Source: Collinsella aerofaciens
GTDB taxonomy: Bacteria > Actinomycetota > Coriobacteriia > Coriobacteriales > Coriobacteriaceae
DNA: 64,000 bases
Assembly (NCBI RefSeq): GCF_902364355.1
Contig: NZ_CABJDK010000001.1
Coordinates: forward strand, 182,264 to 246,263
Direction: 5' to 3'
Shown here one piece after another: positions 1 to 8,204 of this stretch. The position numbers and the translations under genes were made by a program. Every line of letters begins with the position of its first letter. Position 1 is the first letter of the stretch. The notes below the pieces were generated by a model. It had not been told where the DNA came from and did not search any database. It saw only the letters and a list, made by a program, of their open reading frames with translations.

Positions 1-96
1 TTAGCCCCAGAATCTTTCCGCAGGACAGAAGGAGGCCCCGCCGCACGTAGTGCGCAGCGGGGCCTCCGACATGTCCGAGGACGATTCTGGGGCTAA
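1..96. terminator. long nested hairpin 3' of fucO
   Basis: The first 14 bases (TTAGCCCCAGAATC) are the exact complement of bases 83-96. Nested inside are GGACA (23-27) with TGTCC (72-76), GGAGGCCCCGC (31-41) with GCGGGGCCTCC (57-67), and CGCAC (42-46) with GTGCG (50-54). Together they make one near-continuous stem. It lies just past the stop of the leftward fucO gene and has no run of T, so it may be a terminator shared with a gene left of the window or an independent palindromic element. Confidence 0.6.
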
Positions 97-119
97 CGGG
101 CGGGGCCCGCCGAACCAGG

Positions 120-1286
120 TTAGGCAGCCGGGCAGATCTTCTTGAAGAGCTCGATGACGTCGTCGAGCGTCGCCTCGCGCGGGTTGCCCGGGAAGCAGGC
201 GTCAGCCATGGCGTCCTTGGCCAGGACCTCGATCTCGTCGGCCTTCATGGCCTCGCAGACATGCGGGATGTTCACGTCGGCGGAGAGCTGCTTGACGGCG
301 GCGATAGCGGCGTCGGCAGCCTCGTCGGTGCTCATGCCCGTGGTGTCAACACCCATGGCAACGGCAACCTTGGCCAGGCGCTCAGCGCAAACCGGCTTGT
401 TGAACTCCATGGCAATCGGCAGCAGCATGGCGCAAGCGACGCCGTGCGGGGTGTCGTAGTGAGCGGACAGGGTGTGAGCCATGGCATGGTCGATGCCCAG
501 GCCAACGTTGGAGAAGCCCATGCCGGCGACATACTGGCCAAGGGCCATGCCCTCGCGGCCGGAGCCGGGCTGGCCGGACTTGGCCTCGGCGACGGAGTCA
601 CGCAGGTTCTCGCTGATCAGCTTAATAGCCTCAAAGTGGAACATGTCGGAGAGCTCCCAAGCGCCCTTGGTGGTGTAGCCCTCGATGGCGTGGGTCAGAG
701 CGTCCATGCCGGTAGAGGCGGTCAGGCCGGCGGGCATGGAAGCCATCATATCGGGGTCGACGACGGCGACCTCGGGGGCGTCGTTGGTGTCGACGCACAC
801 GAACTTGCGGACCTTCTCGGGGTCGGTGATGACGTAGTTGATGGTCACCTCGGCGGCGGTACCGGCGGTCGTCGGCACAGCGATGGTGAACACGGCGTGG
901 TTCTTAGTGGGAGCAACACCCTCGAGGCTGCGGACATCGGCGAACTCGGGGTTGTTGATGATGATGCCGATGGCCTTGGCGGTATCCATGGAGGAGCCGC
1001 CACCGATGGTCACGATAGCGTCAGCCTCGGCGGCCTTGAAAGCCTCGACGCCGTCCTTGACGTTCTGGATAGTGGGGTTGGGCTTGATCTCGGAGTAGAG
1101 GCTCCAAGCAATACCGGCGGCGTCGAGCTCGTCGGTCACCTTAGCGGTAACGCCAAACTTGACCAGATCGGGGTCGGAGCAGACGAAGATCTTCTTGTAG
1201 CCGCGACGCTGGAGCTCGCCGGGGATCTCCTTGATGGCGCCGGAACCATGATAAGAAATGGTGTTGAGAACGAAACGATTAGCCAT
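120..1286 (-). CDS. fucO: iron-containing alcohol dehydrogenase, lactaldehyde reductase type
   Basis: This 388-residue group III Fe-dependent alcohol dehydrogenase resembles E. coli FucO (383 aa) along its whole length, for example NNPEFADVRSLEG and the PTTAGTAAEVTINYVITD block. FucO reduces L-lactaldehyde to 1,2-propanediol with NADH in anaerobic fucose or rhamnose breakdown; related enzymes act on other small alcohols. The GGGS nucleotide-binding motif is at 95-98, and the likely metal ligands are D195, H199, H271 and H281. The ATG is preceded by GGGAGG. It stands alone, with no fucose genes beside it, so the physiological substrate is inferred. A dyad about 100 bases upstream may regulate it. 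Confidence 0.9.
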   Translation of the reverse strand: MANRFVLNTISYHGSGAIKEIPGELQRRGYKKIFVCSDPDLVKFGVTAKVTDELDAAGIAWSLYSEIKPNPTIQNVKDGVEAFKAAEADAIVTIGGGSSMDTAKAIGIIINNPEFADVRSLEGVAPTKNHAVFTIAVPTTAGTAAEVTINYVITDPEKVRKFVCVDTNDAPEVAVVDPDMMASMPAGLTASTGMDALTHAIEGYTTKGAWELSDMFHFEAIKLISENLRDSVAEAKSGQPGSGREGMALGQYVAGMGFSNVGLGIDHAMAHTLSAHYDTPHGVACAMLLPIAMEFNKPVCAERLAKVAVAMGVDTTGMSTDEAADAAIAAVKQLSADVNIPHVCEAMKADEIEVLAKDAMADACFPGNPREATLDDVIELFKKICPAA

Positions 1287-1701
1287 TGATAGCCTCCCAT
1301 CGTGTGCGGGGCACCCATTACGCCCCGCGCTGCAAGTTCCATCCTAACGCTTTTGAAACAAAAAACGCGTGAGAACGTCAAAAGTGTTAAAGCGTTTCAA
1401 CATAATAACGGAGCCCCAGTCCTTCCCTCCCGACAGCAGCGAAGGCTAGATTATAGGAGCAATCGCCCAAAGAATACGACCAACTCAGTCTATAAATTGT
1501 TTCTGTTTTAGCAATATATGTTTGACAATACGTTTATAAAAGGATACTTTATAGTAAATAAAATGCATGCAGCAAATAGCGTCATTCATTTTGTTAGAAA
1601 TTGCCCATGCGGTTATTGCAGCTGCATGTACCGCAACGTACAGCGCAATTCTCCGCACGAAGTAGAAGACGGTTCCAATTCGATCGAGGCGATGACGCGT
1701 G
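1287..1701. other. intergenic region, AT-richer, no convincing gene
   Basis: This stretch separates the divergently read fucO and the LURP-one-like gene. Short open frames are present, but none has a ribosome site or recognisable protein. From about 1490 to 1560 the sequence is clearly AT-rich, which is unusual here and may hold the promoter of the rightward gene. The fucO promoter must lie in its left part. Confidence 0.5.
1386..1401. promoter_or_regulatory. candidate LacI-family-like operator upstream of fucO
   Basis: On the minus strand this reads GTTGAAACGCTTTAAC, an imperfect 8+8 dyad centred on CG as in many LacI/GalR-family operators. A related AACGCTTT string lies at 1346-1353. It is about 100 bases upstream of the fucO start. 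It does not match the strict cre consensus. Confidence 0.3.
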
Positions 1702-2238
1702 ATGGCTACTGGTCCTAAATCGAGCAAGACGGCTACAAACGAATATCGAATCTCAATTGAAGGTAACCCTTATCCGCATGCTCTGGCTCTCGTCAACCCA
1801 GCGGGAGACAACCTCAACATCAAAAGACATGGGTTCACGGGTCCACTAGGACAGCTATCGAGTCTTAAATATACCGTTTATGACGATGCGAATGAAAAAC
1901 TCTTCACTGTCGTCGACGGTGGCTTTAGCAACATGCCCAGGGTTGCGCTCATCATCGAACACAAGGAAGTTGCGGTGTTCGATTATGGTCTAAACAGACT
2001 TGAGATGAAGTGCGTAACGAACATACCGAATTACGCAATAAAAGGTAACTTCCTATTTGGAGATTACGATATATTCAGCCAACAGGAAGTGAAGCTATCT
2101 TCAGTTATCGTCCTTCAATGTGATAAACAATCGTGCTTTAGCATACAGGTTTTGGATAAAGCCGAATTAGCCGCCGCAATTGGAATACCTACAGCCATTG
2201 CCCTTCTTAGGGCTCGGATTGAAGAGCATCTCGAATAA
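1702..2238 (+). CDS. LURP-one-related / Tubby-C2-like protein (tentative)
   Basis: About 178 residues with no signal peptide or membrane span. The alternating short strands (KYTVYDDANEKLFTVVDG, then VALIIEHKEVAVFDYG, then NYAIKGNFLFGDYDIFS) and a C-terminal AAAIGIPTAIALL helix resemble the beta-barrel-plus-helix plan of LURP-one-related (YxjI) proteins. Those are often membrane-associated and have no established enzymatic role. The start could be GTG 1699 or ATG 1702; neither has a strong ribosome site. Codon use is visibly AT-richer than in its neighbours, which suggests horizontal acquisition. The family call rests on pattern only. Confidence 0.5.
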   Translation: MATGPKSSKTATNEYRISIEGNPYPHALALVNPAGDNLNIKRHGFTGPLGQLSSLKYTVYDDANEKLFTVVDGGFSNMPRVALIIEHKEVAVFDYGLNRLEMKCVTNIPNYAIKGNFLFGDYDIFSQQEVKLSSVIVLQCDKQSCFSIQVLDKAELAAAIGIPTAIALLRARIEEHLE

Positions 2239-2251
2239 ATCGCAAAAAGCA

Positions 2252-2310
2252 GTTCGTAACAACATTCAGGAGCTAGATAGTTTTTCTGGCTCCTGAATGT
2301 TGTTACGAAC
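2252..2310. terminator. 22-bp perfect inverted repeat between convergent genes
   Basis: GTTCGTAACAACATTCAGGA... (2252-2273) is repeated as its exact complement at 2289-2310, with a 15-base loop holding TTTTT. It lies between the stop of the LURP-like gene and the stop of the leftward YoaK gene. It could be a bidirectional terminator, but the stem is unusually long and perfect. Confidence 0.6.
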
Positions 2311-2317
2311 ATGCACC

Positions 2318-3037
2318 TTAGCGCTTAAGACTCGTGGTCTGCCAGTCAGCTACGATGCGGGCCCATTTCCTGTGCAAGTCGCGTTCGCGATCGATAAACA
2401 TGATGGCAAACGCGATAAACAGCAGCATGCTCGCCACCGCAATGGCGTGCAGCCCCATGCGCTCGATGCACCAGTTGCCCAGCACGGCGCCAAACACAAA
2501 GGTGAAGATCACGCCAAAGTACAGCAGGCCGTTTTCCAAAAAGCCGCGCTTGTGGGTGATGATGTAATCGTCCACGTTTTGCAGTGCGTTGCGCAAGTTG
2601 CCGATGCACATGGTCGTAGCGATGCCGTGACCGTGGATCTTGCGGAAGCTCTCGACCTGCATGCCGCAGGCAAACGAGGTGAGGCAGTTGGCGAGCAGGT
2701 TGAAATTGCCGCCCGGGATAAAGCTCACGCCCAGCAAGATGACGGCTTCAAAGAACACCGTCACTTGGCGCCAGTGAATCACGCTGCCAAACCGTTCGTG
2801 TACCAGGTCGGCAAGCATAATGCCCACGGCAAACGACACCACAGGGAAGAAGTAGCGCCCCGCAAGTGCCCAATTGCCCTCCGAGATGCTCACGCCCACA
2901 AGCAGGATGTTGCCCGTCTGCGCGTTTGCGAAAACATGGTCGCGCCCAATGTACGAATACACATCCATAAAGCCGCCGGCGAGCGCCAGGATAATGCCCA
3001 GTTCGATGGACTCCGATATCTGTTTGGCACGCTGCAT
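2318..3037 (-). CDS. YoaK family (DUF1275) membrane protein
   Basis: About 239 residues with six likely membrane segments. The opening ALAGGFMDVYSYIGRDHVFA followed by NAQTGNILLVGV is the hallmark of the YoaK/DUF1275 family of small inner-membrane proteins, which have been suggested to be transporters but have no settled function. The frame is open further upstream. I chose ATG 3037 because AAGGAGG sits ten bases before it and the family signature begins a few residues later; the upstream extension has no such features. It is divergent from the YgiQ-type gene. Confidence 0.85.
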   Translation of the reverse strand: MQRAKQISESIELGIILALAGGFMDVYSYIGRDHVFANAQTGNILLVGVSISEGNWALAGRYFFPVVSFAVGIMLADLVHERFGSVIHWRQVTVFFEAVILLGVSFIPGGNFNLLANCLTSFACGMQVESFRKIHGHGIATTMCIGNLRNALQNVDDYIITHKRGFLENGLLYFGVIFTFVFGAVLGNWCIERMGLHAIAVASMLLFIAFAIMFIDRERDLHRKWARIVADWQTTSLKR

Positions 3038-3218
3038 CGTCGTGCATCCTCCTTGTTGACGACCCTCTCGTGCGTTGGCGGAAACATAGCCGCCGTTCAT
3101 ACTGTAACCCATTGACAACATGGCGTGCGCGCGAGACGGCTCCTTCGACACGGGGATACACAGTCTGGAAACAAACGGCACCCGCATCGACGCGCCGATC
3201 CGCCAGCTCATGTACTCC

Positions 3219-3253
3219 ACCAGTCTTTTTAGCCCCGTCCCAAAAAGACTGGT
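3219..3253. promoter_or_regulatory. 12-bp perfect inverted repeat in a divergent intergenic region
   Basis: ACCAGTCTTTTT (3219-3230) and AAAAAGACTGGT (3242-3253) are exact complements around an 11-base loop, about 40 bases before the GTG of the YgiQ-type gene. Read rightward there is no T run after the stem, so an operator or 5' leader structure is more likely than a terminator. Confidence 0.45.
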
Positions 3254-3290
3254 TACAATTACGTGCAGCATACTAACAACGGGAGGAATC

Positions 3291-5429
3291 GTGGCAAAAA
3301 AGCCCCAGGACGCTCAGCACAACCAGCACGGCAAGCATGCCCAGCGCGGCCAGCAGCAAAAGCGTGGCGGCAAGGCCCAGGGTGGCCACGCCACTCATGC
3401 CCAGGCAGCGCCCTCACGCCCCTGGCGTCCGGGCCGCGACAAGTTCCTCCCCGTCAGCCGCGCCGACATGGATGCGCGCGGCTGGGACCAGTGCGACTTT
3501 GCCTACATTTGCGGCGACGCCTACGTGGACCACCCTAGCTTTGGTATGGCCATCGTCAGCCGCGTACTCGACGCGCACGGCTACAAAGTGGGCATCATCT
3601 GCCAGCCCGACTGGACCGACCCCGCCAGCATCACGGTGCTCGGCGAGCCGCGCCTGGGCTTTCTCGTCAGTGCCGGCAACATGGACTCCATGGTCAACCA
3701 CTATTCGGTGACCAAGCACCGCCGCCACACCGACGCCTATACCCCCGGTGGCGAGGAGGGGCACCGCCCCAATCGTGCCGTCACGGTCTACGGCAACCTC
3801 ATCCGCCAGACGTTCAAGGACGCCCCCATCATCATCGGCGGCATCGAGGCGAGTCTGCGCCGCCTGGCCCACTACGACTACTGGCAGGATAAGCTCAAGC
3901 GCTCGGTGCTGCTCGATTCGGGCGCCGACATCCTCATCTACGGCATGGGCGAGCACGCGATCGTCGAGATCGCCGATGCGCTCGACGCGGGCCTGCCCAT
4001 CGATCAGATCACCTATATCAACGGCACCGTCTACCGCACCAGCTCGCTCGACGAGGTCTACGACTACGACCTGCTGCCCAGCTGGGACGACCTTGCCGCC
4101 GATAAGCTCAACTACGCGCGCAGCTTTAACGTGCAGCAGCAGAACATGGACCCCATCACCGGGCATCGCCTGGTAGAACCCTACCCCAACAGCGTCTATG
4201 TGGTGCAGAACCCGCCGTCCGCGACGCTTACCACCGACGAGATGGACGAGGTGGCCGAACTCCCCTACGCACGCGATTGGCATCCCGATTACGACGCAGC
4301 GGGCGGCGTGCCGGCTTTTGCCGAGATCAAGTTTTCAATCAGCTCCAACCGCGGGTGCTTTGGTGAGTGCTCGTTTTGCGCGCTGACCTTCCACCAGGGC
4401 CGCGTGCTGCAGATGCGCAGCCACGACTCGATCATGCGCGAGGCCGAGCTGCTCACACACGACCCCGAGTTTAAGGGCTACATCAACGATGTGGGCGGAC
4501 CGACGGCCAACTTTAGCCGCCCGGCCTGCGACAAGCAGCTCAAACATGGCGTGTGCAAGAACAAGCGCTGCCTATGGCCGAGCGTGTGTAAGAACATGGT
4601 GGTCGACGAGAGCGGCTACACGCAGCTGCTGCGCGACCTGCGCCAGCTGCCGGGCGTCAAGAAGGTCTTCGTCCGCAGCGGCATCCGTTTTGACTACACC
4701 ATGGCTGATGCCTCGGACGAGTTTTTGCGCGAGCTGCTGGAGCACCATGTCTCGGGCCAGCTACGCGTGGCGCCCGAGCATGTGAGCGACGCGGTGCTCT
4801 CCGTGATGGGCAAGCCGAGCCGCGCCGTCTACGACGCGTTCTGTCGCAAATTTGAGCGCTTGAACCGTGAATACGGACTCAAGCAGTACGTGGTTCCGTA
4901 CCTGATCTCGAGCCACCCCGGCTCGACGATGAAGGAAGCGGTGGAGCTTGCCGAGGCTGTGCGCGACATGGGCTACATGCCCGAGCAGGTGCAGGACTTC
5001 TACCCCACCCCGTCCACCATGTCGACCTGCATGTACTACACCGGCGTGGACCCGCGCACCATGGAGCCGATCTATGTAGCGCGCGACCCGCACGAGAAGG
5101 CCATGCAGCGCGCGCTCATCCAGTATCGCAAGCCCGAGAACTACAAGCTCGTGCGCGAGGCGCTGGAAAAAGCCGGGCGTCGTGACCTGATCGGCTACAC
5201 CAAGCATTGCCTGATCCGTCCCGTACCGCCGCGCCCGGGCGAGACGTCTGCTGGCGGTGGGCATGGCACCGGCAAGAAGGGCGGCAAGCCGCACGGTGAC
5301 GCCGGCGCTGGCAAGGGGCCTAAGGGCAGCAAGGGTCACGGCGGCATGTCGCGCGCGCAGAACACCGCAGGCCGCAACCGCGCAGCTCAGGGGCGTCAGG
5401 GTGCCAACGGAGGCGGTCGCCGCAACTAG
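3291..5429 (+). CDS. YgiQ family radical SAM protein
   Basis: 712 residues from GTG 3291, which follows GGGAGGA. The frame is open upstream, but the YgiQ-like body (FLPVSRADMDARGWDQCDF, then GDAYVDHPSFGMAI) starts shortly after this codon. The radical SAM cluster CFGECSFC places cysteines at about 356, 360 and 363. The family (UPF0313) has a SAM/4Fe-4S core with a cobalamin-like N-terminal fold, but its reaction is unproven. Both ends carry low-complexity basic tails: Gln/His/Lys/Gly-rich at the N-terminus, and about 65 Gly/Lys/Arg-rich residues at the C-terminus. Its TAG stop overlaps the stop of the convergent CPBP gene in the tetranucleotide CTAG. Confidence 0.92.
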   Translation: MAKKPQDAQHNQHGKHAQRGQQQKRGGKAQGGHATHAQAAPSRPWRPGRDKFLPVSRADMDARGWDQCDFAYICGDAYVDHPSFGMAIVSRVLDAHGYKVGIICQPDWTDPASITVLGEPRLGFLVSAGNMDSMVNHYSVTKHRRHTDAYTPGGEEGHRPNRAVTVYGNLIRQTFKDAPIIIGGIEASLRRLAHYDYWQDKLKRSVLLDSGADILIYGMGEHAIVEIADALDAGLPIDQITYINGTVYRTSSLDEVYDYDLLPSWDDLAADKLNYARSFNVQQQNMDPITGHRLVEPYPNSVYVVQNPPSATLTTDEMDEVAELPYARDWHPDYDAAGGVPAFAEIKFSISSNRGCFGECSFCALTFHQGRVLQMRSHDSIMREAELLTHDPEFKGYINDVGGPTANFSRPACDKQLKHGVCKNKRCLWPSVCKNMVVDESGYTQLLRDLRQLPGVKKVFVRSGIRFDYTMADASDEFLRELLEHHVSGQLRVAPEHVSDAVLSVMGKPSRAVYDAFCRKFERLNREYGLKQYVVPYLISSHPGSTMKEAVELAEAVRDMGYMPEQVQDFYPTPSTMSTCMYYTGVDPRTMEPIYVARDPHEKAMQRALIQYRKPENYKLVREALEKAGRRDLIGYTKHCLIRPVPPRPGETSAGGGHGTGKKGGKPHGDAGAGKGPKGSKGHGGMSRAQNTAGRNRAAQGRQGANGGGRRN

Positions 5430-6337
5430 CGAAGTGGTGCACTCGCTGCGTCCATCCCACACGCTTGGCGCAGCGAGCGCATTGCCTCCACCAGGATCAC
5501 GCCGGCGATCGCGACCGTGATTATCACGTCGAGCGGCGTGTTCACAAACCACAGCAGGCCCATGAGGTACGACCCGGCGTTAAAGGCAAAGTGCAGCAGA
5601 ATCGTGTAGCGGAGCTTTCCGGTGGTCACGAGCACCCAGCCAAAGACCAGACCGGCGGCGCCGGCGTAGCAGCCCTGCACCCAGTTCATATGCATAAAGC
5701 CAAAGACCGCCGCCTGCAGCACAATTGCCGCGGCGATACCCCACGTGCTCGGGGCCGCCCAAGGCACCATGGCGCCGTCCTGCGCACCCGCACGACGCCG
5801 GCGCTTCCAGAGCGGACGGCACTGCGGGTTAAATGCTCGGAGCGAAAACTCAAAAATGATGCCGCGCACCAGCAACTCCTCGCAAAACGGAGCGCCGAGC
5901 ACCGTGGTCAGGACGGCCAGGTAGCTCGTGTCGCCCATGCCTGTTTCCTCGACAAGTTCACTGTAGTCGGCCGCGACCTCGGGCAACAGCGACAGCACGG
6001 CGTCGGTCACGTAGCCAACGACCACCTGCAGGGCAAGGCCGATCACGATAACGCAGGCGATGCGCCTCCATGCTTTGCCTGCTCCCCCGCCAAGCGGGCG
6101 CTCGCCCTGCCAGCGCGTCATAAACGAGCGCGGCCACAGATAACGCCACCACAGCAGCGCCATCAAAAACGACGCCATCTGCGCGGCAGCCTGAAGCAAT
6201 TGAATATCGAGGTCGTCAATCGAAAAGCCCATGAAAACCGATGCGACGCCCAGAGCGGAGAACAAAACCACGCTCAGAGCGATATCGGCAGCGACGACGC
6301 CAAAACAGGCAAGCGCCCAAACCAGCGCATTGAGCAT
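5426..6337 (-). CDS. CPBP family intramembrane metalloprotease
   Basis: 303 residues with about eight hydrophobic segments. The CPBP (Abi, CAAX protease/bacteriocin-processing) motifs are present in order: FCEELLVRG (glutamates at about 153-154), FGFMHMNWVQG, and LLHFAFNAGS near the C-terminus. Members are membrane-embedded glutamate/histidine proteases; some process peptides or give bacteriocin self-immunity. ATG 6337 is preceded by GGAGGAGG five bases away; the frame stays open upstream into a repeat. There is no bacteriocin gene beside it, so the substrate is unknown. Confidence 0.85.
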   Translation of the reverse strand: MLNALVWALACFGVVAADIALSVVLFSALGVASVFMGFSIDDLDIQLLQAAAQMASFLMALLWWRYLWPRSFMTRWQGERPLGGGAGKAWRRIACVIVIGLALQVVVGYVTDAVLSLLPEVAADYSELVEETGMGDTSYLAVLTTVLGAPFCEELLVRGIIFEFSLRAFNPQCRPLWKRRRRAGAQDGAMVPWAAPSTWGIAAAIVLQAAVFGFMHMNWVQGCYAGAAGLVFGWVLVTTGKLRYTILLHFAFNAGSYLMGLLWFVNTPLDVIITVAIAGVILVEAMRSLRQACGMDAASAPLR

Positions 6338-6366
6338 GCCAACCTCCTCCCGACGGGTAGTCATAT

Positions 6367-6417
6367 AAGAACGTCCCCAACGACTAGTCATTGGGGACGT
6401 TCTTCAACGACCAGCCG
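6367..6417. repeat. dispersed inverted repeat (GTCCCCAA family)
   Basis: AAGAACGTCCCCAA (6367-6380) and TTGGGGACGTTCTT (6391-6404) are exact complements around CGACTAGTCA. A second degenerate half (CGACCAGCCGTTGGGGAC) follows. A related copy occurs at 30017-30065. It sits 5' of the CPBP gene and supplies the last codons of the antitoxin gene. Confidence 0.7.
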
Positions 6418-6609
6418 TTGGGGACAGTCTTTGCCAAAGGCCCCGTTGGGCGAGATGTCGAACGGGAAGGTGCCGCAGCGATTGAACGCGGCGATAAACA
6501 TGCGGATGGCGTTGGACGGCGTGGTGCCCACGAGCTGGGTTGCCGCCGCGAAGGCTGCCTTCTCCTCGGGCAAGACCTTCGCGACAACCGGGGTCATGTG
6601 TTCTGCCAT
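6388..6609 (-). CDS. orphan RelB/DinJ-type antitoxin
   Basis: 73 residues. The stretch LVGTTPSNAIRMF followed by a CGTFPFD block matches the ribbon-helix-helix region and tail of RelB/DinJ antitoxins (consensus LGLTPSEAIRLF...GGLPF). Such proteins bind and neutralise a RelE/YafQ-type mRNA interferase and repress their own promoter. ATG 6609 follows AGGAAG. No toxin gene lies next to it on either side. The final ~20 residues are translated from the GTCCCCAA repeat, so the natural end was probably replaced when the repeat arrived, perhaps together with loss of the toxin. Confidence 0.75.
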   Translation of the reverse strand: MAEHMTPVVAKVLPEEKAAFAAATQLVGTTPSNAIRMFIAAFNRCGTFPFDISPNGAFGKDCPQRLVVEERPQ

Positions 6610-6723
6610 GGCGCTTCCTTTTTGAAACGACGGTGGTGCGGATAGATGCGGGCCACGCGGCTGGGCGACGGGCTGTGAAGGCAACCCGATTGGCCCGCAT
6701 CCGGAGTTTGTTTCTGCGGCGTT

Positions 6724-6752
6724 GGTATTACTTGGTATTTCTAAGTATTACC
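6724..6752. promoter_or_regulatory. candidate antitoxin operator
   Basis: GGTATTACTT (6724-6733) and AAGTATTACC (6743-6752) form a dyad with one mismatch in an AT-rich patch about 120 bases upstream of the antitoxin start. Autorepression by RelB-type proteins commonly uses such dyads; the assignment is inference. Confidence 0.3.
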
Positions 6753-6824
6753 CCACAGATAGAATACCACACCCGACCCCATGGGGACGGAGGAAAACGG
6801 ATCATTTTGTTGCTGAGTTAGTAT

Positions 6825-8201
6825 TTAGAGCGTGATGATGTCCGAGATATTGAGGACCTGAGCGTCGACGGCATCGTGCGTAGCAAGCAACAGCATGCGA
6901 CCGTCGAGCAAGTCGAGCACGACCTCGGCGCATGCGTCGCGCGCAGCGGTATCTAGACCGGTAAAGGGCTCGTCCAGAATCACCGCGTCGCCTGGGCACA
7001 GCAGGGCTCGGGCGATCTCGACGCGACGACGTTGCCCACCCGAGAGCTCGGCCACGCGAGCATGCAAATCGACCCCCGGCACCAACAGGCGCAGCAGGGC
7101 CGCGGCACCCGAGGCGTCCACGCGCGCGTCGGCGCACACCAGCACGTTTTCCAAAGCCGAAACGTCCTCAACCAAGCGCACGTCCTGAAACACCATGGAG
7201 CACGGCGCGCACTCCCCCGCAGCCAGCGCAAGCAACGTCGACTTGCCCACACCCGAGGCGCCCATCACGCAGGCGCGCCCACCGGCGGGCACACGGAGTG
7301 TCAGTCCATCGAGCGCCGGAGCCCAGGGCGCCCGCTCGCCCACGGCGAGCGCAAGCTCCGCCGCAGCGCCGCCCCCGGCAGCCCTCGCACGCCCGCGAGC
7401 GCCGCGCCCATGCGCACGCACGGCCACGCGCCACGCCACGGGTCCCGAAACCCGCAGCAGCCACACCAGCACGCGCTCACACGCCCACGAGGCGGCAACG
7501 ACCAGCACGGTCCACGCCAGCAGATCAGCCGTCTCGATCAAAAGCTTCGCCTGATAGATGCGCTCACCCACGGTGCCCACCGCCATGCCGATGAGCTCGG
7601 CTGCCACGCCGGCCTTCCAGCTCATGCCAATCACGGCACGCGCACACGAAAGCACAAACGGCAGGACTTCGCGCCAGGTATGGGCGCAAAACAGTCGCCA
7701 GCCGCGCACGCCATGCAGACGGAACATCTGCTCCAGCGGTTTATTCACCTGTGCCAAGCCCTCGGCCAGCGAAAAATACACGCCCGGCAGCGCCATCAAA
7801 AAGACTGCCGCGATGCTCACGCGCGCCGACCCCAGCCAGATTAGCAACAGGACCACCACGCAGGCGACCGGTGTCGCCTTTACAAACGACAGCGCCGGAG
7901 CCACCAGGTGCGCAAACGCCCGCGAACGTGACGAAATCCCGGCAAGCACACCAACATACACCGCGGCAAGCGCCAGCCCGCCCAGTATCCGCGCGCCCGA
8001 GCCCGCCAAAATCGCCCAGGTACCGCCATCGCACACCAGGCGCAGAAGCGCCAAGGCAACAGCACCCGGCCCCGGCAAGATCAGCGGCTGCGCCACCAGC
8101 GACGCCGCAAAGATCCACACGGCAAGCCAAAAGGCGGCGACGGCACCCACTGCCGCCACCGCCTTCGCACGCTCAGTCATGTGTCGAGCAAACGCACGCA
8201 C
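6825..8201 (-). CDS. fused ABC transporter permease-ATPase (SsuC/SsuB type)
   Basis: 458 residues. Residues 1-260 are a TauC/SsuC/NrtB-like permease with about six membrane spans and the cytoplasmic coupling loop near 160-200. Residues 285-458 are an ABC ATPase: Walker A GASGVGKS at about 314-321, Q-loop FQD near 339, signature LSGGQ at 386-390, Walker B VILDEP at 407-412 and a switch histidine in ATHD. Usually these are separate proteins. Only about 18 residues separate Walker A from the Q-loop, roughly half the normal spacing, so a strand region is missing. The GTG start lies three bases after the stop of the binding-protein gene and follows GGAG. Substrate unknown; aromatic or aliphatic sulfonates, nitrate-like anions or thiamine precursors are typical of the family. 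Confidence 0.85.
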   Translation of the reverse strand: MRAFARHMTERAKAVAAVGAVAAFWLAVWIFAASLVAQPLILPGPGAVALALLRLVCDGGTWAILAGSGARILGGLALAAVYVGVLAGISSRSRAFAHLVAPALSFVKATPVACVVVLLLIWLGSARVSIAAVFLMALPGVYFSLAEGLAQVNKPLEQMFRLHGVRGWRLFCAHTWREVLPFVLSCARAVIGMSWKAGVAAELIGMAVGTVGERIYQAKLLIETADLLAWTVLVVAASWACERVLVWLLRVSGPVAWRVAVRAHGRGARGRARAAGGGAAAELALAVGERAPWAPALDGLTLRVPAGGRACVMGASGVGKSTLLALAAGECAPCSMVFQDVRLVEDVSALENVLVCADARVDASGAAALLRLLVPGVDLHARVAELSGGQRRRVEIARALLCPGDAVILDEPFTGLDTAARDACAEVVLDLLDGRMLLLATHDAVDAQVLNISDIITL

Positions 8202-8204
8202 GGG

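Noticed and set aside
1344..1401. Catabolite-responsive element (cre) for fucO
   Set aside because: The dyads match LacI-family style but not the cre consensus at the central positions.
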